A program made the position numbers and the translations under genes. The notes below the pieces were generated by a model, which saw only the letters and a list, made by a program, of their open reading frames with translations, was not told where the DNA came from and did no database searches. From a bacterium UBP1_UBA4783 (GTDB lineage: Bacteria; Krumholzibacteriota; Krumholzibacteriia; Krumholzibacteriales; Krumholzibacteriaceae), in the NCBI GenBank assembly GCA_002403075.1, contig DHHB01000033.1:52040-68419 (forward strand): DNA of 16,380 nucleotides, read 5' to 3'. Each line of letters opens with the position of its first letter. The stretch's first letter is position 1. Shown piece after piece: positions 1 through 6,288 of this stretch.

Positions 1-612
1 CGCAGGTCGCCGCTCGGATTCGTGCGCGAGTTCGATCTCGCGCCGCCCCCGGCGAAAACGGCGCTCGCCGCGCTGCTCGTCGCGGTTTCCTGCATCCTGC
101 CGATCGAGGCGTTCTCGGGGATCTTCGAGCGGATGCGGCCGCCCGACGCCGATTATATCAGCTTCCTTCTCTCTATCAAGCCCAAAGACCCCGCCTCGTT
201 CGCGTTGACGGCGCTCGGCGTCGCGCTCGTCGGCCCGTTCACCGAGGAGCTCCTGTTCCGCGGCTTCGTGCAGCGCGTCCTCGCGCGCAACATGAGCGCA
301 GCGCTCGCGGTCGCGCTCTCCGCCGCGCTCTTCGGGATCTCCCATTTCAACATCATGATCCTGCCGGGCGTCACCGCGCTCGGCGCGCTCTACGGCTACC
401 TCTATTACGCGACGCGGCGGCTCTGGTGCCCCGTTCTCGCCCACGCGCTCTTCAACCTCTCGAGCCTGCTGCGGCTGCACGCGGCCACCGAGGAGGAGAT
501 CGTCTCGGCCCGCGTCGCGCTTCCTTCCCTTCCGTGGATCCTCCTGTCGCTCGCCGTCTGCGCGGCCTCGCTCGCTTTCCTCGCGCGCATGCGGCGCGCG
601 GACGGGGCATAA
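1..612 (+). CDS. CPBP family intramembrane metalloprotease, 5' end cut by window edge
   Basis: C-terminal part of a CPBP (CAAX protease and bacteriocin-processing, formerly Abi) membrane protease. The reading frame is open from base 1 through a GTG at 22, so the start most likely lies upstream of the window. Visible family motifs, in order: the EExxxR motif (EELLFR, encoded about 244-261), the FxxxH motif (FGISH, about 331-345), and a third helix with HALFN (about 442-456). These supply the glutamate and histidine metal ligands. Several hydrophobic helices surround them, and a last one lies just before the basic C-terminus. Family members cleave within membranes. Some bacterial ones act in bacteriocin self-immunity or protein maturation, but the substrate here cannot be read from sequence. 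The stop codon runs directly into the shared terminator at 611-637. Family assignment is firm; function is not. Confidence 0.9.
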   Translation, partial: RRSPLGFVREFDLAPPPAKTALAALLVAVSCILPIEAFSGIFERMRPPDADYISFLLSIKPKDPASFALTALGVALVGPFTEELLFRGFVQRVLARNMSAALAVALSAALFGISHFNIMILPGVTALGALYGYLYYATRRLWCPVLAHALFNLSSLLRLHAATEEEIVSARVALPSLPWILLSLAVCAASLAFLARMRRADGA

Positions 613-637
613 AAAAGGGGGGCCGGCGGCCCCCCTT
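611..637. terminator. Shared (bidirectional) intrinsic terminator between convergent genes
   Basis: A perfect 8-bp GC stem (GGGGGGCC at 617-624, GGCCCCCC at 628-635) with a 3-base loop lies between the CPBP stop and the zinc-ribbon gene. Six A residues at 611-616 become a T6 tract when read on the minus strand, giving a textbook terminator for the minus-strand gene. On the plus strand only TT follows the stem, so termination of the CPBP transcript is probably weaker. Confidence 0.8.
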
Positions 638-658
638 CAGGCGAACTCTGTCGATCCC

Positions 659-850
659 TCACTTGCTCGAGAATCCGAGATCCTTGCCGATGCTGATCTC
701 GCCGTTGTCGATGCGGATATTGAATCCGCAGTCGGGATTGTTGCACACCCACGCCTTGTAGCGGATGGGCGCTCCGTCCCTCCCGTAATCCGAGAGGGGA
801 ATGAGCACGCCCTTGTTGCACTTCAAGCATCCGGTGAACATTTCCGTCAT
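659..850 (-). CDS. Small zinc-ribbon protein (63 aa), function unknown
   Basis: A 63-residue soluble protein with one four-cysteine zinc ribbon: C8-x2-C11 near the N-terminus and C36-x4-C41 (CNNPDC) in the middle. The segments between look like conserved short beta strands (for example KAWVCNNPDCGFNIRI). I recall similar free-standing ribbons in other bacteria but know no function. The ATG at 850 is taken as start; a G-rich stretch precedes it but the SD spacing is not ideal, and an ATG at 841 is an alternative. The gene is transcribed toward the terminator at 611-637 and is divergent from the Mut7-C gene. Coding status is supported by paired cysteines, ordinary composition and the matching terminator. 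Confidence 0.82.
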   Translation of the reverse strand: MTEMFTGCLKCNKGVLIPLSDYGRDGAPIRYKAWVCNNPDCGFNIRIDNGEISIGKDLGFSSK

Positions 851-992
851 AACCCCCGCGGTTCCTCCCCGCCGAACCGCGCTCTCACCTCCATCTCCAC
901 GTAAATCCCTGCCGAATGCGCCGTTCGAGCATTTTCAGGTTCCCCATATTCCGGTTTCTCTGGTAGACTGTCAAGCGAAAAGGAGACTGCCG

Positions 993-1472
993 ATGCCGTC
1001 GCCGAGACGCGCCTTTCTCTTCGACCGCATGCTGGGAAGGCTCTGCACGAAGATGCGGATGCTCGGCTACGACGCCGCGCTCAATCCCGAGGGGGAGACC
1101 GGCCGGTTTCTCCTGAACGCGGCGCGCGCGGGGCGGGTCGCCGTGACCCGCTCGCGCTCGCTCGGCGACCGGCCGGGCCCCCGGCCCGTCGTGCTCCGCG
1201 CCGAGGACGTCCTCGACCAGATCGTCGAGCTCTTCGCCGCCCTCGGCGAGCCGCCTCGTCTCGAACCCTTTACCCGCTGTCTCGAATGCAACGCGGTCCT
1301 CGTCGAGCGGTCCGCCGGCGAGGCGCGCGGCCGCGTGCCCCCGCACGTCGGAGAGACGTTCGCCGAATACCGCGGGTGCCCCGTGTGCGGCCGCGTCTAT
1401 TGGAAGGGCACGCACTGGAACGCGATGGCGGCCGAGGTGAGACGGATCGAGGAGCGTCTGAAAACGACCTGA
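993..1472 (+). CDS. Mut7-C (PIN-like RNase fold) plus zinc-ribbon protein
   Basis: 159 residues. Residues 7-80 match the Mut7-C/DUF82 family, named for the C-terminal domain of nematode MUT-7 and predicted to be a PIN-like RNase. Seen here are the opening FDRMLGRL segment with D11 and the LGYD turn (D28). Residues 92-140 form the usual C-terminal zinc ribbon, C96-x2-C99 and C129-x2-C132. The family's TRD motif reads TRS (S54) here, so one expected acidic metal ligand is missing. The ATG at 993 is chosen because AGGAG sits 7 bases upstream (981-985). The frame is open back to 801, but that would run into the divergent zinc-ribbon gene. Forty-three bases separate it from the transporter gene. 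Bacterial members are uncharacterised; RNase activity is family inference and doubtful here. Confidence 0.85.
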   Translation: MPSPRRAFLFDRMLGRLCTKMRMLGYDAALNPEGETGRFLLNAARAGRVAVTRSRSLGDRPGPRPVVLRAEDVLDQIVELFAALGEPPRLEPFTRCLECNAVLVERSAGEARGRVPPHVGETFAEYRGCPVCGRVYWKGTHWNAMAAEVRRIEERLKTT

Positions 1473-1515
1473 CGCGCGCGGCCCGAAACGGCCGGGCGCC
1501 TTCCGGGAGGGATGC

Positions 1516-3072
1516 ATGGAGCGGGATCGCTGGGCGACGAAGATCGGCCTCATCCTCGCGCTCGCCGGAAACGCCGTGGGCCTCGGAAACTTCCTCCGGT
1601 TTCCGGTGCAGGCCGCCGGCAACGGCGGCGGCGCGTTCATGATCCCCTACTTCATATCGCTGCTCCTGCTCGGCATTCCGCTCATGTGGACCGAGCTCTC
1701 GATGGGGCGTTTCGGCGGCCAGTACGGCCACGGAACGATGCCGGGGATCTTCACCCTTCTCTGGCGCCATCCGGCGGCGAAGTACCTCGGGGTCATCGGG
1801 CTCTTTCTCCCGATCACGGTCTTCATCTATTACGTTTGCGTCGAATCGTGGACGCTCGGATTCTCGTTCTTCTCCCTCGCCGGAAAGTACCGCGGCGCCG
1901 TCACGCAGGAGTCGATGGGCGCGTTCCTCCACGGCTATCAGGGGATCGAGCACAACGCCTACTTCGCCGGCCGCGGATGGATGTACGGCTTTTTCGTCGT
2001 CACCTGCCTCGTCAACTACCTGGTGCTCCGCAAGGGGATCTCGGGCGGCATCGAGCGCCTCGCGAACATCGGCATGCCGCTCTTGATCGTCATGGCGATC
2101 GTGCTCGTGGTGCGGGTGCTCACGCTCGGCACGCCGGACCCCGCGTACCCCGACCGGAGCGTGTCGAACGGCCTCGGCTTCATCTGGAACCCGAATCTCG
2201 CGATGCTCCGAAGCCCCCGTGTGTGGCTCGCGGCCGCCGGGCAGATCTTCTTCACGCTGAGCGTCGCCTTCGGCGCGGTGCAGGCCTACGCGAGCTATCT
2301 CCGCCGCGACGACGACGTCGCCCTCTCCGGCATCGCGACGGCGAGCACGAACGAGTTCTGCGAGGTGATCTGCGGCGGATCGATCGCGATCCCGATCGCC
2401 TGCGCCTTCTTCGGCATCGCCGCGACGCAGGCGATCGCGCAGGGCGGCCCCTTCAACCTCGGATTCCAGACGATGCCGATCGTCTTTCAGCACCTGCCGG
2501 CCGGCAACGTTTTCGGAGCGATGTGGTTCGGGCTCCTCTTCATCGCGGGGATCACCTCGTCGGTGGCGCTGACCCTTCCGGCGATCTCCTTTTTCATCGA
2601 CGAGCTCGGCTGGACGCGGAAGCGAGCCGTGAACGTGATCTCGCTCTTCACGTTCGGCGCGGCGAACCTCGTCGTCTTTTTTCTCGCCCACGGCTTCATG
2701 GACGAGCTCGACTTCTGGGCCGGCACCTTCGGCGTCGTCCTTCTCGGTCTCATAGAGATCGTCGTCTTTTTCTGGATCTTCGGATCGAACCGCGCGTGGG
2801 AAGAGATCACCCGCGGCGCGCACATCAAGGTGCCCCGCGCCTACCGATTCATCATGAAATACGTGACCCCGCTCTTCCTCGTCACGATCCTCGCGGCGTG
2901 GATCAAAACGGACATCCGGCGCGTGTTCACGATGGAGGGCGCGTCGCCCGAGAGCCGCCCGTACATGTGGGGCGCGCGGATCCTCATGCTCGGGATCATC
3001 ACGGGCTTCACCGCCCTCGTCGCGGTCGCCGCGCGCAGGGGAAGCTTCGCGAAGAAACGGGAGAATCTATGA
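1516..3072 (+). CDS. Neurotransmitter:sodium symporter (NSS/SNF) family amino acid transporter
   Basis: 518-residue LeuT-fold inner-membrane transporter that should use the sodium gradient to import an amino acid or similar small substrate. The N-terminus has the NSS signature: RDRWATKIG, then NAVGLGNFLRFP (residues 19-30) and GNGGGAFMIPYF, covering the helix 1 sodium and substrate site. Helix 6 has LSVAFGAVQAYASY. Helix 8 carries TSS (347-349) in GITSSVAL, where LeuT places a sodium ligand pair. About twelve hydrophobic helices are visible, the normal size for the family. GGGAGG at 1505-1510 lies 5 bases before ATG 1516. The stop overlaps the start of a 33-codon membrane peptide gene (ATGA), as in MetP/MetS-type methionine/alanine importers. 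That hints at a hydrophobic amino acid substrate, but the specificity is inference. Confidence 0.95.
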   Translation: MERDRWATKIGLILALAGNAVGLGNFLRFPVQAAGNGGGAFMIPYFISLLLLGIPLMWTELSMGRFGGQYGHGTMPGIFTLLWRHPAAKYLGVIGLFLPITVFIYYVCVESWTLGFSFFSLAGKYRGAVTQESMGAFLHGYQGIEHNAYFAGRGWMYGFFVVTCLVNYLVLRKGISGGIERLANIGMPLLIVMAIVLVVRVLTLGTPDPAYPDRSVSNGLGFIWNPNLAMLRSPRVWLAAAGQIFFTLSVAFGAVQAYASYLRRDDDVALSGIATASTNEFCEVICGGSIAIPIACAFFGIAATQAIAQGGPFNLGFQTMPIVFQHLPAGNVFGAMWFGLLFIAGITSSVALTLPAISFFIDELGWTRKRAVNVISLFTFGAANLVVFFLAHGFMDELDFWAGTFGVVLLGLIEIVVFFWIFGSNRAWEEITRGAHIKVPRAYRFIMKYVTPLFLVTILAAWIKTDIRRVFTMEGASPESRPYMWGARILMLGIITGFTALVAVAARRGSFAKKRENL

Positions 3073-3170
3073 CGGCGGGCGGATACGCGTTTATGGCGAT
3101 CGCGTGGGGAGCGGTGCTCGCGCTCGTGACCTTCTCGATCTACCGCCTCTTCTTCTCGAGGAGGCGCTAG
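3069..3170 (+). CDS. MetS-like small subunit of NSS transporter (33 aa)
   Basis: An easily missed 33-codon gene. Its ATG overlaps the transporter stop (ATGA at 3069-3072), a classic translational-coupling arrangement. The product is one hydrophobic helix (about residues 6-26, AFMAIAWGAVLALVTFSIYR) followed by a basic SRRR tail, so it should be inner-membrane with the C-terminus in the cytoplasm. Position, size and topology match the small subunits of methionine/alanine NSS importers (MetS family), which are required for MetP function in Corynebacterium glutamicum. It is shorter than that MetS (about 60 aa). Its last 80 bases overlap the 3' end of the convergent MutY-like gene. Identity rests on context and topology rather than sequence similarity I could compute. 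Confidence 0.75.
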   Translation: MTAGGYAFMAIAWGAVLALVTFSIYRLFFSRRR

Positions 3171-4002
3171 CCGGAGCGCCGCCCGCGACGGCGAGCCTGT
3201 CCCCGCGCCGCTCGACCATCCCCTCCCGCTCGAGGGCGGATACCGCCGAACGGAGACGTTCGAGAGGGAGCCCCGTCGCGGCGGCGGCGGCGCGCTCGCT
3301 CATCGCCCGGCGCGCGAGCGCCCTCACGACGAGCCCCCGCGCCTGTCGCGAGGATCCCTCGAACCGCTGCTGCGCCGTCCGGCGGGCGCTCCGGCGCGAG
3401 GGATTTCCGTGCCGCTTCTTGAGCGCCGCGCCGTAATCCATGAGCGCCCAGTACCATCGCCGCGGATCGCGCCGGTCGAGCGTGCGCTCGACGAGCGGCG
3501 CGATCTCCTCGTCGCCGACCGCTCGCCGCCTCCGAAAAAACCGATGGATGAATACGGATCTGACGTTCGTTTCGATGAACGAATGGGCCTCGCCGAAGGC
3601 GAAGGCGCAGACGGCGGCCGAGGTGGCCGGCCCGACGCCGGGGAGACGCAGGAGCGCGTCGCGCTCCCTCGGCAGGCGGCCGCCGTGGCCTTCGACAACG
3701 ACCCGCGCCGCCTCCCGCAAGCGCATCGCCCGACGGTTGTAGCCGAGCCCGCTCCACTCGAGGAGCACGACGCGAAGCGGCGAGCGGGCGAGCGTTTCGA
3801 AATCGGGAAACCGCCGTATGAACCGGTCGTAGTGCCTGAGCACGCGCGGCACCTGGGTCTGCTGAAGCATGAACTCGGAGACGAGTATGCGGTAGGGATC
3901 GCGCGTCGCCCGCCACGGGAGATCGTCTCTGCCGTGCGCGCGGTAGTGCGCGAAAACGGCGGCGCGGAACGCTCTCACCTGCCGGTCGTCGAGTCTCTTC
4001 AC
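3091..4002 (-). CDS. MutY-like HhH-GPD DNA glycosylase lacking the Fe-S cluster
   Basis: 303 residues. Residues 10-200 are a HhH-GPD glycosylase of the MutY (A/G-mismatch adenine glycosylase) type: LPWR (28-31), SEFMLQQTQV with catalytic-position E43, WSGLGYN (83-89), the helix-hairpin-helix LPGVGPAT (120-127), and ALMDYGAALKK. Three departures from E. coli MutY are visible. The motif holding catalytic Asp138 (LDGNV) reads IETNV (E144). The four cysteines of the 4Fe-4S loop are absent, with NPSRRS in that place. Residues 230-273 look like a small winged-helix unit instead of the NUDIX-like 8-oxoG domain. The GTG start has GGAGG 4-9 bases upstream. The last 30 residues are Arg/Ser-rich, antisense to the small transporter subunit gene, and probably not structured. 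Last gene of the 6111-3091 run. Confidence 0.85.
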   Translation of the reverse strand: MKRLDDRQVRAFRAAVFAHYRAHGRDDLPWRATRDPYRILVSEFMLQQTQVPRVLRHYDRFIRRFPDFETLARSPLRVVLLEWSGLGYNRRAMRLREAARVVVEGHGGRLPRERDALLRLPGVGPATSAAVCAFAFGEAHSFIETNVRSVFIHRFFRRRRAVGDEEIAPLVERTLDRRDPRRWYWALMDYGAALKKRHGNPSRRSARRTAQQRFEGSSRQARGLVVRALARRAMSERAAAAATGLPLERLRSAVSALEREGMVERRGDRLAVAGGAPASASSRRRGGRSRRSRARAPLPTRSP

Positions 4003-4072
4003 GCGTCCTCCGTTCCCGGTCGCCCGGCGCCGGTCGCGGCCGCCGCGCCGGATGAAACGGCGGCCGCCCCGC

Positions 4073-4567
4073 TCATGCCTTCTTCTTGAAGAGGTGCGTT
4101 TTCCGCTTCCGCTCGACGAACTCGAAAAAACCGCTCGAGGCGACGCGCATCCGGATGACGTCGTCCGCGAGATGATGATCGCTGAAGGAGAGCGTCCCGC
4201 CGTCCTTCAGAACGCGGTGGAGCTCGGCAAGCACGGGGTCCGGGGGATCGAGGGAGTGGAAGGTGTCGTAGAGCAGCGCGACATCGACGCTCCGGTCGGG
4301 GAGGCCCGTGGGGCCGTCCGAGAGGATCGTCCGGACGTTCATGAGCCGCCGCTTTGCCACGATCGCGCCGACGGACTCGAGCGCTTCGCGCCGCCGGTCG
4401 AGCGCGTACACGGAGCCCTCATCCCCCGCGAGCCGGGACGCCGCGGCGACGAAGCCCCCCGGGCCGCAGCCGAAATCGAGCACCGTGTCTCCCGGGCGAA
4501 TCCCCGCTTCGGCCAGGATCTTTCCGGGAGGGGAAAGCAGATCGCGGATCTTGAACTTGAACGCCAT
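4073..4567 (-). CDS. Class I SAM-dependent methyltransferase
   Basis: 164 residues with a Rossmann-type methyltransferase core. Motif I is VLDFGCGPGG (29-38). The acidic end of strand 2 is YALDRR (D57), which should hold the SAM ribose. Further on are DVALLYDTFHSL and the VLKDGGTLSFSDHH segment typical of UbiE/YrrT-like small-molecule methyltransferases. It is compact, with no recognition domain, so the acceptor cannot be told. ATG 4567 is the natural start just before KFKIRDLL; longer upstream forms run into the alkD-like gene. It lies 32 bases after that gene and 70 bases before the MutY-like gene, in the same direction, so co-transcription is likely. Confidence 0.88.
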   Translation of the reverse strand: MAFKFKIRDLLSPPGKILAEAGIRPGDTVLDFGCGPGGFVAAASRLAGDEGSVYALDRRREALESVGAIVAKRRLMNVRTILSDGPTGLPDRSVDVALLYDTFHSLDPPDPVLAELHRVLKDGGTLSFSDHHLADDVIRMRVASSGFFEFVERKRKTHLFKKKA

Positions 4568-4599
4568 GAGGGCGAATCGCCCCCGGGATTCCTCGCGCT

Positions 4600-5379
4600 T
4601 CACGGCGACGTCCTTTTCCGCGGCCGCCCCGCGCGCGGCTTCGTTCCGCGGCGCCGCGCCGTTCGAGCGGCGGCGAGTCTGCGCCGCACCGGCTCGCTCT
4701 CGAGCTCGCGGATCGCGTCCGAGGCGACCCAGCGCGCCGATGCCGAATCGGATCTCCGGATGCGGCGCGCCGAGGCGAGCGCGCGGCGGTTGAGCGCGGC
4801 GTTCCGTTTCCCGATCTGGCGCAGGGCCCAGTTCACGGCCTTCTTCACGAAGTTGCGCCCGTCCCCCGCCTCGCGCTCGATGACGGGGAGAAACGCCTCG
4901 AATCGCCCGTCGGGCGCGAGCTTGTCGTGCACGGCGAGCGCCGCCATGAGGACGAAGCCCGCGCGCTTCACGAACTCTTCGCGGCGCCCGCTCCACGCGG
5001 CCGCTTTTTCCCACGCGAACGGCGTCCGGTCGAAGAGGTTGCAGCACACCCCGTCGCAGACGTCCCACGAATCGAATCCGCGCGCCCATCGCTCGAGCTG
5101 CGCCTCGGTGACCTCGCCCGGCTCGTCGACGAGCGCCGCGAGGATCCGCGCTTCGCGGACGCCCGACCTCCAGAGCGCGAGGGCGAGGGCGTGGTCGCGG
5201 CCGATCTCGCGGGCGAGGGCGCGGAGCTTCGGCGCCGACACGCCGAGGGCTCTTTTCGGTTCGATGCCGTACCGCGCCATACCGGCGACGTTCGCCGGAT
5301 CCGCTTCGGCCTCGAGCCGGGCGACGATCCCGTCCGCCGTATGCCGAGACGCTCGACCCCGCGGCGCCATGCGTCTCAT
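4600..5379 (-). CDS. AlkD-type DNA alkylation repair protein (HEAT-repeat DNA glycosylase)
   Basis: 259 residues of the DNA alkylation repair (PF08713) family, all-helical HEAT-like repeats that excise N3- and N7-alkylated purines without base flipping. Residues that line up with Bacillus cereus AlkD function are present: W105 and D109 in SWDVCD (AlkD W109/D113), R139 in VKRAGF (R148), and W184 in KKAVNWALRQIGK (W187). Spacing between them is close to the reference, so activity is likely. The last 25 residues (RRRGTKPRAGRPRKR) form a basic tail that could contact DNA. ATG 5379 and ATG 5370 both fit the purine-rich leader; the first is used. Only 12 bases separate it from the upstream SIMPL gene. 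Confidence 0.93.
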   Translation of the reverse strand: MRRMAPRGRASRHTADGIVARLEAEADPANVAGMARYGIEPKRALGVSAPKLRALAREIGRDHALALALWRSGVREARILAALVDEPGEVTEAQLERWARGFDSWDVCDGVCCNLFDRTPFAWEKAAAWSGRREEFVKRAGFVLMAALAVHDKLAPDGRFEAFLPVIEREAGDGRNFVKKAVNWALRQIGKRNAALNRRALASARRIRRSDSASARWVASDAIRELESEPVRRRLAAARTARRRGTKPRAGRPRKRTSP

Positions 5380-5391
5380 CCCTTCTCCGGG

Positions 5392-6111
5392 CTAATCCTT
5401 CAGATAATACTCGACCGTCGTCACCACGCGGACGTTCTTGCGCTCGGGCGAGTTCGCGTCGCGGTCCGAGATCGAGAAGAGACCCTGCGTGGCGTAGCGG
5501 ATCTTTCCCACTTTGCTCCCCGAATCGATCGCGAACTTCTCCGCCGCGGCGCGCGCGTTCTTCGTCGCCTCCTCGATCATCGCCGGCTTCACGTCGTTCA
5601 GGGCCGTGAAGAGGAACTCCGTCGCGCGTCCGTAGTTCTCGCCGGTGAGCACGACGCCCTTGCCGACGAGATCCCCCGCCTTCTCCATCGCCGTCTTGAC
5701 GAGCTGCACCTTGTCGGACCGCAGCGTCACCGTGGCCTGAGCGACGTACCGGAACTTCGGGCCGCCCTCCCGGCCGTAGTACTCGGCCTGCGTGTCGCGG
5801 ATCCGCGGCGAGGACAGCGAGATCTCGGACGCGTCGAACCCCGCGGCCGCGAGAAACTCGCGGATCGTCTCGCGCTTGGCCTCTATCTGGCGCTGGAGGT
5901 CGGCGAGATCGTTCGTCGCGATCTCGAAGCCGAGCGGCCAGATGGCGAGATCCGCTTCGACCTCGCGCTCGGCGAGGCCGCGCACGCTTACTGATCGCTG
6001 CGCGGCGCGGATCTCGAACAGCGCGTGGCTGAGGCTCATTCCGGCGATGCAGGTGCCGAGCCCGATCGCGATCCCGAGCACCGCGTAACTCCAGAAAGAA
6101 TTTCGTTCCAT
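5392..6111 (-). CDS. SIMPL (DUF541) domain envelope protein
   Basis: 239 residues. One N-terminal hydrophobic helix (about 8-28) is an uncleaved anchor or signal sequence. The SIMPL/DUF541 domain follows, recognised by the opening SVSVRGLAEREVEADLAIW, the central YVAQATVTLRSDKV, the KNARAAAEKFA helix and the closing VRVVTTVEYYL strand. The family forms oligomeric periplasmic or envelope proteins; E. coli YggE is the best known and is linked to oxidative stress protection, though the molecular role is unclear. GGGAGG lies about 8 bases upstream of ATG 6111. It heads a minus-strand run with two DNA glycosylases and a methyltransferase, which makes a stress-response theme plausible. It is divergent from the serine hydrolase gene across 177 bases. 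Confidence 0.92.
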   Translation of the reverse strand: MERNSFWSYAVLGIAIGLGTCIAGMSLSHALFEIRAAQRSVSVRGLAEREVEADLAIWPLGFEIATNDLADLQRQIEAKRETIREFLAAAGFDASEISLSSPRIRDTQAEYYGREGGPKFRYVAQATVTLRSDKVQLVKTAMEKAGDLVGKGVVLTGENYGRATEFLFTALNDVKPAMIEEATKNARAAAEKFAIDSGSKVGKIRYATQGLFSISDRDANSPERKNVRVVTTVEYYLKD

Positions 6112-6221
6112 GCGAACGCCCTCCCGTCGAATCGCCGCACGCCGCCGGGAACGGTCCGCGCTCTCGTGCGCACCGGACGCGTCACGGCGCGGGCGGCGGC
6201 AACAAATGTCTCCGACGGACG

Positions 6222-6251
6222 TATGATAGCCGTGGCGGCATCGATCGTCCA
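6222..6251. promoter_or_regulatory. Candidate promoter elements between divergent SIMPL and serine hydrolase genes
   Basis: On the minus strand, TATCAT (6228-6223) lies 17 bases from TGGACG (6251-6246), a fair -10/-35 pair for the SIMPL operon. On the plus strand the overlapping TATGAT (6222-6227) is a good -10 for the serine hydrolase gene but has only a poor -35 (GCAACA at 6199). Shared -10 sequences would make the two transcripts compete. Motif matches only. Confidence 0.3.
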
Positions 6252-6288
6252 GCCGCTTATCGACGGCATCCGGTCGCGGAGGTCATCC

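Noticed and set aside
801..992. Longer N-terminus for the Mut7-C protein
   Set aside because: No family similarity before residue MPSPRR, and it would overlap the divergent zinc-ribbon gene; AGGAG precedes ATG 993.
1270..2823. 517-codon minus-strand open frame antisense to the NSS transporter
   Set aside because: Composition is Arg/Glu/Asp/His-rich with no domain, typical of the complement of a GC-rich gene; the plus strand encodes an unmistakable transporter.
4927..5994. 355-codon plus-strand open frame over the AlkD and SIMPL genes
   Set aside because: Antisense shadow with no recognisable motifs; the minus-strand proteins match known families with conserved residues.
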